The notes under the pieces: generated by a model
The model's database searches: none
What the model saw: only the letters and a program-made list of their open reading frames with translations
What the model was told of the DNA's origin: nothing
Translations under genes and position numbers: made by a program
Source of the DNA: Isoetes taiwanensis
Taxonomy: Eukaryota; Streptophyta; Lycopodiopsida; Isoetales; Isoetaceae
Direction: 5' to 3'
Assembly: GCA_021234155.1 (NCBI GenBank)
Contig: JAJEKV010000033.1
Location: 15,693,422-15,757,421 of the forward strand
Length of the DNA stretch: 64,000 nt
Part shown: positions 34,861 through 47,600 of the stretch, in pieces
Layout: each line of letters begins with the position of its first letter
Position numbering within the stretch: the first letter of the stretch is position 1

Positions 34861-34882
34861 GCTCAACGATTTTGTAGTGATT

Positions 34883-36244
34883 ACCGATTTTCTGGATGCT
34901 TTGTACTCCACGAACAACGGCATCATCTTCGACTTTCACCATTCTAGGAACGTCCTGTGGTGTTCCGGGAGCGACTATTTGGGAGGAAGAAGAGATATGC
35001 ATCGCGGCTAAAACTTTGTATAGTCCATAATCAAATAGCTTGTTCCTTTTTTTTCATAGATACATCAGCGCAAGCTATCCCGTAGCCAAGAAATGTTATT
35101 CGGTCTTGGTGGCTCGACCGCCTCCACAATCAATGCTTGTTACATCCGCAGAGGAAAATCTTATCGGACTAAACACCTAAGTAGTTGGTTTCCAAAGTGG
35201 TCGCCAAACAACAAATACCACCGCCTTTGTTTGCAAGCATTGGCATATTCCAGCATATCTTGGCATATACCGAATATGCCATAAACCCATTATGGACGAG
35301 GGCTTGCCCCTAGGGGCAACCCAAAAAGAAGAAGAGAAAATGCTCTTCATATCTTCAAAACCATGCTAAAATGCAAAAATGCAAACTAGGGACCTTTTTA
35401 GTATACAAAGAGATTGATATGATATGAAATGCATTATTTGGCTTCAAAATATCCCATCGTGGCAGCTTTTTAGCAAATATAGAAAATATGCATTTAGCTG
35501 CCTTTGCATACTATACAAGCCTTAGAAAATACAATAGTTTTTTCGAATGGCTTATTGGTTGGAGTTTATAATTTTCTAAAGACCTATAATATTGGGTCGA
35601 CTAAAATATTAGGGCTTTTTCCAGCAAACATGGTGGCGCCAAAACGGTCGCCCAAAAGGGCATAGCCAGATCGATGGGTTTTGCTTGAGATCGATGGTAA
35701 GAGAGATGATGATCTATTGCAGTCTAAGCTATGGCCTCTGAAGGTATGATCTTGCTTCAAGGCTTATGTTATGAAGCAGATCGGTTTGCAGTTTGATAGT
35801 AATGGTAGAGCATCAAGAAATATCGATGCTTATTGCTTGTTTTAGAGCCAACTTTGCTTGTGGCAGCTGAAAAATATGCAAGATAGATATGCATATACAG
35901 GTTTACAAACTAGGTGCGGTCAAAATGCACAAACAAACTTATGTTGGATGTTGTGAAGTAGCTCTGGCTTTAAACTATCATCAAATAATATATGGATGGC
36001 ATACATACGTGGCTTTAATCTAAGCGACAGAGAATATACTGGCATCAGGAAGTACCAGGCTTAAAAAATGTCCAAGATAGGCTGGTAATAGCCAGATTTA
36101 TAACCTGGATCCAAAGGCAAGATAAAAGAGATGTTATTTCTGCCATATGCTCATGATTTTGACCTGCTTGAAATGGTTTCTTGCTCGTTTGGTTATTCTT
36201 TTTTATAATATGATGAGCTTCTACATTTTTAAGTTTTCAATAAT
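34883..36244. other. Unit B block right of the CACTA element
   Basis: Counterpart of 3,750-5,083. No gene. Its CAG and CTG trinucleotides between ~35,700 and 36,180 are mostly intact, where unit A shows CG or CCG. Confidence 0.6.
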
Positions 36245-37407
36245 AGAATAGAATAGAATAGAATAGAATACATTAACGTCCCTCAGGCCGTGAGGCCCCC
36301 GGACTTATGTAGCATCCTGCGAGCTCCCATAGGGTGCTGTCAGCAAATAGACGCATAGGTTTTATGTAGCCATCTAGCGGGCTTCACTTGTTCTTTATAT
36401 ATTACCCACATCGTGTTTATAGCTGGCTTCTTGGCCATACACAAATGCATCGTTATAAACAGCTTTTGAATCAGTACTTTGTGGGCTTCTCTCGATGCGC
36501 CTCATCCGTGTTTTTCGTGACATTAGCCCTCTCTTTGTGCACCCCCCGGTGTCTTATTATCATTTCTTTTATAGCTTTCGCTATATCTGTGAGTGTCTCT
36601 TCTTTGTCCATCAGTGCTGGGAGTGGGAGATCCCACCTGACCTTGTTAAATTTGGACCTTATGTCGTTGTAAACCGGGCACTCCTTTACCATGTGCTCTT
36701 CGCCTTCTATTTTTCCCGAGTCACATACTCGCATATTCTCTCGCTCTATCTATTTTTCTCCATCTATCTTTCTCAATTCGAGGTCGTGGCTTCCCATCCT
36801 GAATCCCGCCGTTCCTCATTACTCTTATTCAACATGCTGCTTTTGTATGTGATATGCTCTATCTGTCCCCCTGGATTGAAGGTTTCCAATAGCCATTCTG
36901 CCTTGGGTCCTGTGTGCCGTGCCAGCCAGTTTCTCATTGCTTTTCCTGTCCATTCTTCGTCCCATCCGTCTGCTTGTATAATCTGACTTAGTTGCATCCC
37001 CATATTTGTTTGTCCATTTCACAATTCGCTAAACCATCCCTTGCCCGGGCTATATGTCTTTTTTCTTTGATTCATCTATCGCTAGTGACGACAGTTTGTC
37101 CTCTTTCCCATAGCTATTGTCCTTTATTAGGTATCTAACTGTTCTTTCCCAGGCCCTCACTTCCATTGGCTTTTCCCCCGTCTCATATAAGATTGTTGCC
37201 AATGATGTACCTGTCTTCACCTGGAATTCTTGTCCGTGTCACTGCCTCAGTATGCCTTCTTGTTTTTCCCATTTCTTTTCTGACAGGCCTGTGCTGAATA
37301 GGTATGCTTTGATTTCCCAATTGGTGATCCTGCTGTTGTTGCAATAATTCATCATGATGTAATAATTGTCTATTGCTGCTTGAATCGTGTGTCCGCTCCT
37401 TTGGCTT
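36245..37407 (-). mobile_element. LINE (non-LTR retrotransposon) 3' fragment
   Basis: It splits the sequence caataat|tgttatgg that is continuous in unit C (54,897-54,911). On the minus strand, conceptual frames give ORF2 C-terminal features: NWEIKAYLFSTGLSEKKW, then PMEVRAWERTVRYLIK, and a Cys/His motif CDSGKIEGEEHMVKECPVY near 36,720-36,660. Frameshifts and stops separate them. The 3' end carries a CCTCA/TGAGG stem-loop (36,281-36,295) and a TTCTA-type tail (36,245-36,271). It is 5'-truncated; the reverse transcriptase core is missing. No target duplication is evident. Confidence 0.8.
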
Positions 37408-38284
37408 TGTTATGGCTTTGCCGGTCGTTGTTGCTATGCCATGAACAGGGATACTTGCATGTGGTCACAGATTGTTTATGCAACGAGCTTGCTCGCTAGG
37501 TATGTGTGGATCAAGCAAAGGCACGTGGTGGTTGTTTCAAATAAAAGAATGTCTAGATATAAGCGTAATAAGTGGAGCTTTCTAAATCAGGGTTTGATCT
37601 AAGACGATGCTTATGATTCCATGGAAGTCGAGATAGTATAAACCTTCTATTTGGTACACTCAAATTCTCAAAATTAAGGAATGGAACAAAAGAAGTGTCT
37701 AAGATGCTTGTAAAAGTTCTGATATATAGCAATCGACACATAACTATCATTAACATTAATTAATATAGACCATTGCATCCAACACATTTAAATCAAAATC
37801 CCCCTGAAACCCCCTTTGGTTTGGGTGCATATTCACACGGAGTGTTACTCTGGGCAACGAGGAAGTCTTGGATGGGCATATTTGCCCTTTATTCCAAGAT
37901 CCGACTGTACATAGCGATCCTCGTTTGTGGGGTATGCATATACAAGTTTTGTATATCTTGTATATTAAGATTTGCAAAATACTATAAGGTTTGAGATAAT
38001 GTACTTAATGGTCGAAAGCAAAATCAATCACGAGCAAAATGTGTCTCTCTCGGCCAAAATTTAAAAATGTATGTATATAACTCCAAAGAAATCAAATGAA
38101 TAAGCATTACAATTCACTAACTTACCCCGCACACCTAACAATAACCATGCACATAAGATGTGACTTCAATTCTAGAAACAACTCCACTTGTAATCGATAT
38201 ATTGTGTCGCCACCAATTGGATAGCCAACTACAGTGATAAAGATCCCCGCAAACGTGGTAATACTCCAAACTCAACAGAACTCA
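37408..38284. other. Unit B stretch up to the P0 fragment
   Basis: Counterpart of ~5,090-5,440 plus 6,898-7,338. No gene. The left fold-back arm is at ~37,730-37,842. Confidence 0.55.
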
Positions 38285-39109
38285 CCAAAGATTCACAGCA
38301 ATCGAGTCAGTAGCAACATCAAACTTGGAGGGATCCTTAAAAATTCTTTAACTTGATCTCGCTTTGTGGATATGAATATTCTCATTGCAAGGGCAACCTG
38401 AAAGAACATTTTTATACTGAATTGATGAAGAAATGAGCAAAAACGCCAAAGTAGGGTATCCCATCGCCAATGACAATGCAACCACCATTGAAACACCGAA
38501 AGAGAACTTAGCCATCGATCATCCTCAGTCAAGTCAAGGGCTACAGGATCAAAAACCGAACCATAAGAAAATGGATCTAATGCCAAGCTTTTGCAAGCAA
38601 AGTTGCCTCGAGATGAACCAACTTTATCTCCTTTTTTAATCAGATTCACATTGGACACAATTTCCACAGTTCTCTTATTAATCTTTGTGGGAATGTTAAG
38701 AACATGGAAGAGGACGTTTGAGAAGGATCAAGCCCTGTGTTTCCAGGAGGTATGGTCACATCAATTGGGGCTACAAGCCCAACACGAGCAGGTGCACCCA
38801 CTTGTACTTGGCAACTTCTTCTCTGACTTCCTTTAGATCCCCTTTTGTAAAAATAAGTCCCACGTTGCCCAAGAGAAGAGATATCGATTCAAAACAAACC
38901 GTATTTCCAGTTTTCTCTGCGTAAACTCGAATGGTTCTTTTTTCATCATGGTATTCTTCCCCATAAGTACGCATGCATTCTCGCCTTAAACCCTTCCCGA
39001 TTTGTTTTTTCTTTGCATTTGAGTAGACCCAACATTATCCGCTACACGATCAAAGCCTTGGAGTACTCCTCCAAAAGCTCACACATCTTTTCTAAAGTAT
39101 TATATGTGC
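38285..39109 (-). pseudogene. Ribosomal P0-like exon, unit B (frameshifted)
   Basis: Same fragment as at 7,339-8,148, but broken into frames of 124 residues (38,667-38,293) and 67 residues (38,974-38,771). The breaks coincide with CAG/CTG positions of copy A: near 38,290, copy A cagcagttacagcaactgg becomes caaagattcacagcaatcg. The breaks may therefore be sequence error. Confidence 0.75.
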
Positions 39110-41735
39110 CTGGGTTATTAGTGATGGCAAATTAAAAAGAGGCCGGAGCACTGCAAAAAGAGAAAGGGAGTGAATGCCTACGGAACTAAGAACAGAATCG
39201 GATAGCTACAAAGACCGATTATTTGCGAATACCAAAACAGGCATACGGATTTCCCGGACGATCATAGCTCTGACACAAAAGAAACACCCATTTCTGCAAG
39301 TTGAACATTCATTTCTTTCTGATGCTTGCTCCAGCCTTCTTGTTCTCGATGCTTGCTCTAGCCTACCGAAGCACCACAGACAGTGCTCCACCTCTGCAGA
39401 ATTTGTGCCTTCCGCTAGCAAACCCTATCTAGCAAACCCTATTTCTAAATGGCTCGAGGGTTGCATGTGAAGGAGTCTGAATAAGCTAATTGAAAAAAAA
39501 AATACAACATGGCCCATGGGTCTAAAACCATTGAACAAAAACACTAAAATTAATGTAGGCGATATGCACTCTAGATATACTAATTAGTAGTTCCCATGCA
39601 ATACGTTTTCGAAATCATATGAAAACCATAGGAAAAATAGTACAAAAATACAAAACCAACCCCCTGTTATTATGCTAGATATGCACCCACTAAAAAGAAC
39701 AACTAGCGACGGCGATGCTTTCGCGGTAATATGAAAACTTAGTTGTTTCTTTAGTTGTTTGTACACATATGCATCCACTAAAAAGAACAACTAGCGGTGG
39801 CGATCGCCGCCGCGACAAAGTCTTGTAAGATTTATGATACTTCACACAATTTATTGCATTTCAAAAATTTAACACAATCTCTGAAATGCCATAATTGTGT
39901 GAAATATCATAAAATCTTGTATCCGAAAAACAATGGTTCCGCGGCGAAGAAGAGAAAAGAATCTGCGAAGTGGTCCATGATAACCTTAGAACTTCGTGCT
40001 AGGTCAATGATATCTAGACATCTGGTCAGGCTTTTTTCCCTTTGGAATCTATGGTGGAACCATGTTACCCATTGCAAAGAAGGTCATGATGTCCGAGGGA
40101 CAGATGTCATTGAACTTGAATATGCATGCAGTTGGAAGCAAGAGTGGATCATGTATCTTGTGAACCTGCTTCTCTTCCACGGGCTTTTGAATGGTCTGCC
40201 ATGGTTTGGCCCCTTCGCTCGCAAAGATCCCTTCACAAAGAAGATTCGCAAACACGAAGAGACAAATAGTGTCGAAGTTCGAAGCCCATGGAAGGCAAAG
40301 ATGTTCTCGAGCCACTAAGGTCGACGATTGCTCCCCAATTCTAGGAACGAGCCATCGTCAATCTTAAGTATCTCAAGTTGAAAGCAACCGAATTCCCAAT
40401 ATTTCTTTCTCCGCCTCTCGATCAATGTGGTGTAGTCACTTTCTAGGCTCCATTATTTAGAGAGGCGTGGTTGCAAGACCATCGGTTCCCATATGCACTC
40501 TCCATGTTCAATGCTCCAAAGGTAATATCTCAATGGCATCGACTTACCTTGGGCACTATAGTTGGAATCATTGTTCTCACTACAAAGCACAATGGTCGAA
40601 ACGAAATGGCTACATTTCAGCATTACCTCCCTCTCGGTCACAAATGAGGTTTCCATTATGCCTCTTGCATTGCCTTCTTAGGATCAATACAACTTAGCTC
40701 CTTGCTAAGCTCTATTGCACAAAGAGATGAATGCACCTGTGAATTCTTGGAAATCTTGTTGTAAGAGTGGATCATGTATCTTGTGAATCTGCTTCATTTT
40801 GATGGGCTCTTGAATAGTCCGCCGTCGTTTGACCCCTTCGCACGTAAAAATCCCTTCGAGAGCAAGATTTTGCAGCATGCGAAAGAGACAAACGGGCCGA
40901 GTTTAATAAGCCCGTTGAAGGTTGCGGGTTTCTCGAGGCACTAGGGTCTATGATTGCTCTAAATTTAAGAAACTCTTGAACCTTAGATGGTTCTCAAATT
41001 ATTATGTAATTTTGCGAGTGAAAATAACAAATGAAGAGAGATACAAATGAAATGACAAAATTTATTGTTTTATTCACAAGTTGTTTATTCTTCCACGCCT
41101 CATAGGTAATCGCCATCGACAATCGAGAGTCAACCGGATCAAGACATGTGGTTAATTCCTCGACAAAACTTGTTGTATTGATGGGAGCAAGATCACCCAC
41201 CCTCCGTGTCAAATTCTTCGCTTTCTTGGCTACCGCTGGATTGATCCAAGAATATGTTTTCTAGGTCATCTTTGTCGCTGACTAAATTGGTGCATTGAAT
41301 GTCCTGTAAGTAATGTGGATCCAAAGCAAGTACTAACAAGGTTTGGAGGTGTTGGCCTTCTGTTGCTTCATCTGGCTATTTCAATTGTCTTGGCCATTCC
41401 TTTCTCGCCCATGCTACACCTTTTGACCCTAGCCCACCCTCTGATTGGTACGTTGGCGCAGCAAGAGGGATGGTGTAGTTGATTTCTTCCGCCCGTTCGT
41501 CTATGCTCCTCGGTTGTCCCTTGTCTTTTTTGCTATTATTCTTCGCTTTTATGTATCACATCTAATCTTTGTTTTGGTGTGTTATGAGAGATCTTATTTT
41601 TTTGTGGTCAAAATAATAATTCAAAAAACATGAATGACATATGAACCATTAAGCATACAGCTCCCATAACACACCAAAACAAGGATTTCAAAATTTTGCT
41701 TTATTACTTTTTTGGAATCTTAGAAATTAGGTTTT
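39110..41735. other. Unit B block without a recognised gene
   Basis: Counterpart of 8,149-10,780, including the direct repeat and palindrome (~39,680-39,815) and the duplicated ~200-bp segments (~40,135-40,335 and ~40,760-40,960). Confidence 0.5.
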
Positions 41736-43448
41736 TAGCACGCCAGCCTAACCAAGCGTGCAACCCTCCTTGCAATTCTAGACTATCCACGTGTCACCTC
41801 CACATCATAAAAATCTGAGTTGGTATCATCTTCTACCGTTAGATCTCTATTTTATGCATCCTACGATCATGAAAATTAAAAAATTGACTAAAAATGGACA
41901 CGGAGATGTAAAAGGACGTTGAACTCGCCCTCAGATTTTTCTTTTCCCAACTGCGGCGTCCCGATTAGCCTTGCCGGATTATGTGGATTTACTCGAGAAA
42001 TTTGCTCGCCCAATGGCGATGGATCATTTAGCCACACATGCAACCGGGTTTCGCCAAGCATCGGCCTCCCCCAGCTTCAATGGAAATTTGTCCAAGGCAA
42101 ATCGGCCTACTTTTGGCTTTCGTCCCATGCTTCTCCGTTATTGTCATAACCCTAACTTTGCCTCTTTCAGATTCTTCCTTCCGCTGTGTATTAATGCAAA
42201 AGAGAGCTCCTTTGATGGTAGAAAACCTTACAACCGCATTTCTTGTTCCTTGTCAAGGTTATACCGTTCTATCATCCGACGGGTTGCAAAAGGACCACTT
42301 TGCAATTACAATCTTTGCAATTACAATCTTTTTCTTTTCATGTAGGAGTTTCGCACATAATGCACGCTTCAGCTTGCAAGGTACATGTCTTTTAATTGCA
42401 TATGATTGCTCTTAGAAATATCTTTGCCTTTGTAGTCTTCATTCCTACTCTAGGCAGCCAAGGTCGCCCCTTGCTTCTTCCATCAACACAAGCTTGTCAA
42501 TACTAGATTATTTCTTTACAAGAATCTAAATTGTTTTACTTATAATCGATGTCGCACTTTTGTACAAGACCACAATTCCAAGCCGGAGATGCATAAGATG
42601 AAGGAAGATTTCAAACGACTCTCTTACGCAAACTATTAGGGTATTGCGAATCTTGCTTTCTCTCTTGCTTCTCACCAATAACAAGGCTCAAGCTCTCGAA
42701 AAGCTACTTAACAAAATATTAACCTAACTAGCCCAAATCTCAGAGCTTGTTAATAACCTCATTTTGATTATGCTTAAGCTTTTGCTCGCTATTCTTTCCT
42801 TCCCCTTTGCTAGCATTACGCCTTTTCTCCAAGAACTCTTTGTTTCAAAGGCCCATGTACGCTGAAAAATCCTCGTCGTAAGAGGTTGCAATGGATCGCA
42901 TACAAGGCATAGGCCCGATTGGATCTCGTAAAACACCACTACATACCGCCCATTGGGCTCATCGACCGAGTTTTTCATTGTACAAAGGTCAGAGGGCAAG
43001 CCTCCTCGCATCATAAAGTCCTGATGATTATTTGTTGGGAAGTATAAGAATCTTTTTTTTTACCTCAGATGGAAGACAAGATAGAGCCTCAAATACTCAT
43101 TTTATGGTCGCGGCAATGCACCTTTAAGCCTCGTAATGGGATACTTTAAATTTTTGTTTGAGTCCCTTTCCTTTCAATCCTATTAATTATTAATGCTCCA
43201 CTTCGCCTCATACTTGCATCATCCATAGAAAACGAAACTTGCTCAAAACTTAAACTTGCCCTTCCAAACAAGAATGTTGCCTCCCATCTTCATTGAGCAT
43301 GGTGCATTTGTCTTGTCGTCGAATTTATTCATGTAACACTATTTGTCCGCATCTTCACACTGCTCAAGTGTTTAGAAGCATAAACGGGTGCTATTTCGAC
43401 ACAGTGTGGATCGCTAAAGGTGAATTGACACTTCTTTTCTGGGCTGCA
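41736..43448. other. Unit B left part of the gene-fragment block
   Basis: Counterpart of 10,790-12,507. A plus-strand frame at 41,971-42,345 (with ADYVDLLEKFARPMAMDHLA) looks more coding than its unit A version. I do not recognise it. Confidence 0.4.
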
Positions 43449-43815
43449 ATGGAGAGCGATGTCGCTACTTATGCATCCCTTCTTAGGCAAAGGTATCAAA
43501 GAAAAGGCTTTCAGATTGGGTAAGTGCGCTCATGTCATTGTTAGTAGAAATGGATTTCAGCAAGAGAGAATAATGTGTAATTTACTTCTTGAGATATATT
43601 GTAAATGTGGGTCCAGAATGGAAGCATAGAAGGTTTTGTCTCCATAAAAATGTGTACTCTTGGACTATCACACGATTGTGTCTTTATCTGCAGCTTGATA
43701 ACAAAAGCATTGCAGCTTGATTTATTCAAAGAAATTGCAAATGGGAGGTTTGAAACCCAATATAATATCCTGATGTCATGATTGTTTGCTTATGCACATT
43801 ATGGGCAAAACCATA
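43449..43815 (+). pseudogene. PPR gene fragment, unit B
   Basis: The better-preserved copy: MESDVATYASLLRQ, then KCAHVIVSRNGFQQERIMCN and LLLEIYCKCGS in one frame after a single shift, and MGGLKPNIIS near 43,745. The pattern ends ~20 bp before the transporter fragment. Confidence 0.75.
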
Positions 43816-43835
43816 TTTGCTAGATAGTTTAGTCA

Positions 43836-44615
43836 GCCGCTTTGGAAAGAATGCAAAAGTTCTCCAACAATCAAAATGATCAGAGACTGAAAAAGCATAC
43901 TACTGCACTCGGTTCCATCTATCATTTATCTCATTCACAACAATGTACGCTTTGCAACTCTCACATATGTGGACACATCAACATACCAAATTATGGGAAA
44001 TCTCAAAATTATCACAACCTGGGCGCTTTATTTCTGTAAGACAATTTTATAGTGAGATACCAATACCAAAATATAGTACCTAGTTTGATCCGACATTTGG
44101 GCATCCGTCTTGCGGGCCTTTTTAAAAAGGAGGCTTTCAAATTTGCAAAGGGATAGCTATAATTTTGTTGGCACTTGGAACAACTACAAGCTAGGTTTGA
44201 ATGGGCAAAGAGGAATCGTGTATGGACAAGGCCTATACAGCTTATCTCTCGACCTTTGTACTGCAGATAAAGGGTTGTGGCGAAGCCCGACCGTGGCAAA
44301 CTTTTCTTTGCACCAATACAGGGTATATGTTTGGTATATTGTCACCGCCTTTCAAAGATCGCCAGGAGTTTACACGGAGTTCCTAATGAAGAAGGATTAT
44401 GATTTCCTATATTGGCAAAACTTGCAACTCTATACATGCTTCCGACACGACCGCCCATTATATGCTAGGTTTATGCCACATCAATGGCTATGCTATTAAC
44501 AATGGTGCTATCGGTTCTCCTTTTCCACTTCCGACCTACCTTGCGTGTTCTCCACAATCTTTTGTGCATGTCACTTCAAATGTACTTTACACCAGCACAC
44601 TTCTTGATTGCTTAT
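43836..44615 (+). pseudogene. CMP-sialic acid transporter-like fragment, unit B
   Basis: Blocks as in unit A: SPLWKECKSSPTIKM at ~43,836, IYLIHNN then FATLTYVDTSTYQIMGNLKI from ~43,925, IAIILLALGTTTS (~44,150-44,190), an exon starting after CTGCAG (~44,267) with IKGCGEA, then YTEFLMKKDYDFLYWQNLQL (~44,370-44,430), and MAMLLTMVLSVLLF (44,484). The introns are still visible. The same ~60 residues are missing before MAMLL, so that deletion predates the unit duplication. Confidence 0.85.
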
Positions 44616-47600
44616 GTTTGCCTTTACAACTACCACAACGCCAAGGCAATCGGGGACATCATATTGCGGAACATAAATATGTATTTATTCTTATTATTCC
44701 TTTATTGTTTACACAAAGTCATCGTGGGTAATTACCGGTGCGCAATATTTCCCCGTGTGCAATATTTCTTGGCAAGCTTAGGAAATGGGATGCTACTTTG
44801 ATGTGTCATAGACAAATGTTCTTATGTCGTGAATGGTGAGCTGAATTTCCATTACATCCGCAATAAATCCAGTGAATTGATGCTTTAGTTTAGGGGGGCT
44901 AGGCTATTCTTGAGTGTAGTCTAGGCCTAATTTTTTTTTCATATATTGATTTATCTTCGATGCATATTAACTTATATCCGATGCAAAGCCTCTCTCGCCA
45001 TCAAGTATCTGTCACCCCTTGAAATATACAATCAGATCTCTCTGCTTGCCAACATGCACTCAATATTTATGTCACGGAAATGATAATAACATTCATTGCT
45101 TAATATGTTTATAAGAAATATTCATTGCTCATTATTACAAGAAATATACCATCTACAAAGATTAAATCAACAATCTCATATCCCGCGCTTCCAAAACTAA
45201 GAAATACTGGTACCTTAAATGGAGGGGTATTATCTAAAGTATCCAAGCAACATATGCTATTTCATATACAATAAATTTCAACACAATTTTGCCCTAATAC
45301 ACCTTGCTCTAATCTTCTTATACTTTTTATTTTCTATGGCCTCCGACGCGCCTTTTGCTAGTTTTTTTTTTTAGTTTGTGGTTTGAAAGACAAAGTACAA
45401 GGCGGCCAATTTCTTTATTTTATTCACTCATTCTCTTCTTTAAGTATATTCCTTTTTAGTAAATTTGTGAAATTGCCTCTGTTATTTCTTCAACACGGTT
45501 TTTTTTTTTCCTTTTGTTTTACTTACTAGAGAAGCAAGATTTGAAAACGATTTAGCAACTTGATGAGTTAATATATGAAGCATTTCATTTACCAAAGTAT
45601 GAAATACTTGATAGTGCTTTATTGAAATCCATACAAAAGAATTTGAAATTTTATTTGGGCCGCTCAACGAACATAGTTTCGCTTTAAATCCCCGAGCCGG
45701 CACGTACATTTAGATCCATTTGAAAAATGCAAATTCATCCGAAAAATGCTACTTCTCTCGGAGCTTTCCATGGCGACACTCGTGCTTTTAATGCTCACTG
45801 ATTCGGCACAAAAGCCATGGCCTCTTGTTCATACCACAAAACACAAGAGGTCGAAAACCCTTCTAAGAAATTAGAAACGGGCTTTGTATGATTGGTCGTC
45901 CTTGAGAATTATTGTTGGAATTGTTGTCATGCCATATTGATAATTAATAATTGAACAGAGGAGTCGCGGCAGCGTGAAGCATCCGCCTCGAGTAAAGCTT
46001 TGAGAGATCGGCTTGTGGTCGGGTCATTGGTTCGGATCGGATTTGGAAGCACAGTGATTTTGAGCATAGCCATAGCTTCATAATCGATGTAGATGTATGT
46101 AAACAGCCTATAGTTGAAAAGCTCAATTATCGCCAAAGATATAAGAAATGCATATCATCTTGGTAGCTTCAAACATGCTTGTCAACTTACCATTCTAGGA
46201 TGGATTGTAGTCAAGAAAATTGTTGTGAAATCACAGCTTTAGAACATCTCTTCCATAGATCGCAAAGATTTGGAAACAGAGCACGATAAGAAATAGCAAC
46301 AAAGAAAAATAAACTATTTACCTCAAACATACCTTTTGTGATGGAACATGAGCAAGCAAGAACCCGAACTTCTAATTGCTCTTTCCTTATAAATTGCTCT
46401 TTTCTTGATAGTTCATCAAGTACCGCTTTTGGTTTCTATCAAAAGGATGAATATGAAACGAAGAATGAGGAAAGCAAAGATCTACTATCCGATTAAAATA
46501 ATAGGGGTCAACCTCACATGTAGAACATGATCGTGTCATTCATGCAAACAAATCAAAATAAGCACATCGCAATGAGACCATTTTGAATAGACATTGCAAC
46601 CGCATTTCTTGCAGATGCATTCCGTGATGGATTCAAACGTCTCAAACTCGATACATAAGGCACCCACTGATGCGAGGGATGTCAAGAATCAATAAAAATG
46701 ACGATTCGGAAAGAATGGATTAAGTGGAATCAACGTGATAAGAACTCATCAAAAATAACACAGCTTGCAAAGATGTGATGCATTACAATAAAAAGTGAAA
46801 GCCATATAAGCAATCGAAAATAATCAAAGAATCAAATGCAAGTGCATTGATACATTGTAATGCGTAATTCACGGCCAAGACATATTTTCAAGTAGAACAA
46901 ACGAAGAACTAAAATAGATAAATTGCGATGGACAACTAGGAAACTATTAGCCTATAAATACTAATGAGAAGAATTGAGACAAATCGATAGAATTGCTCAG
47001 GTCATTAATGCTCGCAATGCTTTTACCTTCCAATACAACCAAGATCGGATCCATTAAAATCATCATGAACCAAAGATAATTAGTGCTTTCTCAAAGATAA
47101 GTTAGCATGTCATTATACAATTTAATGCCCCAAAAGCAACATGTAACCAAATAGATAGACAAACATGGCAACATCCTTGAAATATTTTCACATTCAACAA
47201 AAGCATTATTGAAAGAATCATGTGTATTGAAAGAGCTTGGTTCTAGCAAGAATTATTCCATAGTAGAAAACGGTGCAACATAAAAGTACCTAAGTAAGAT
47301 ATAATCTGCCCTTATTATTCTTAGTTTGAGGTGCATATTTCTCATCAAATATATCACCAACTCGACATAGAAGTCGGACTAAGAAAAACACCGGGATTAT
47401 CTCAAGAAAATAATTGAATCTCACCATCATGCATCAAACGAGAAGTCGGGGACGAAAAAATGCATATCATGCAATAAAGCTTGTTGCTTATGTATAAATT
47501 CCCCGACTTGCCTACAAATACCTGCAAACCGAAGATGCATCTCCTACCAATGTAATCAAAACAAAATAATAATCGACATGATAGACACACAAAATAGATG

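Larger units (their letters stand above)
26649..34879 (+). mobile_element. CACTA (En/Spm) transposon, non-autonomous, 8,231 bp
   Basis: The termini are CACTACAA (26,649-26,656) and TTGTAGTG (34,872-34,879). The 3-bp duplication ATT flanks it (26,646-26,648 and 34,880-34,882). The empty site, with a single ATT, is present at 3,747-3,749 (unit A) and 53,559-53,561 (unit C). Three-bp duplications and CACTA ends define the En/Spm superfamily. Palindromic subterminal repeats with core CGTCGATNATCGACG, expected binding sites for the element's own DNA-binding protein, crowd both ends. No transposase (TNPD-like) frame is seen; the inside is mostly a GC-rich tandem array. Orientation is unknown, so the plus strand is nominal. 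Confidence 0.92.
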
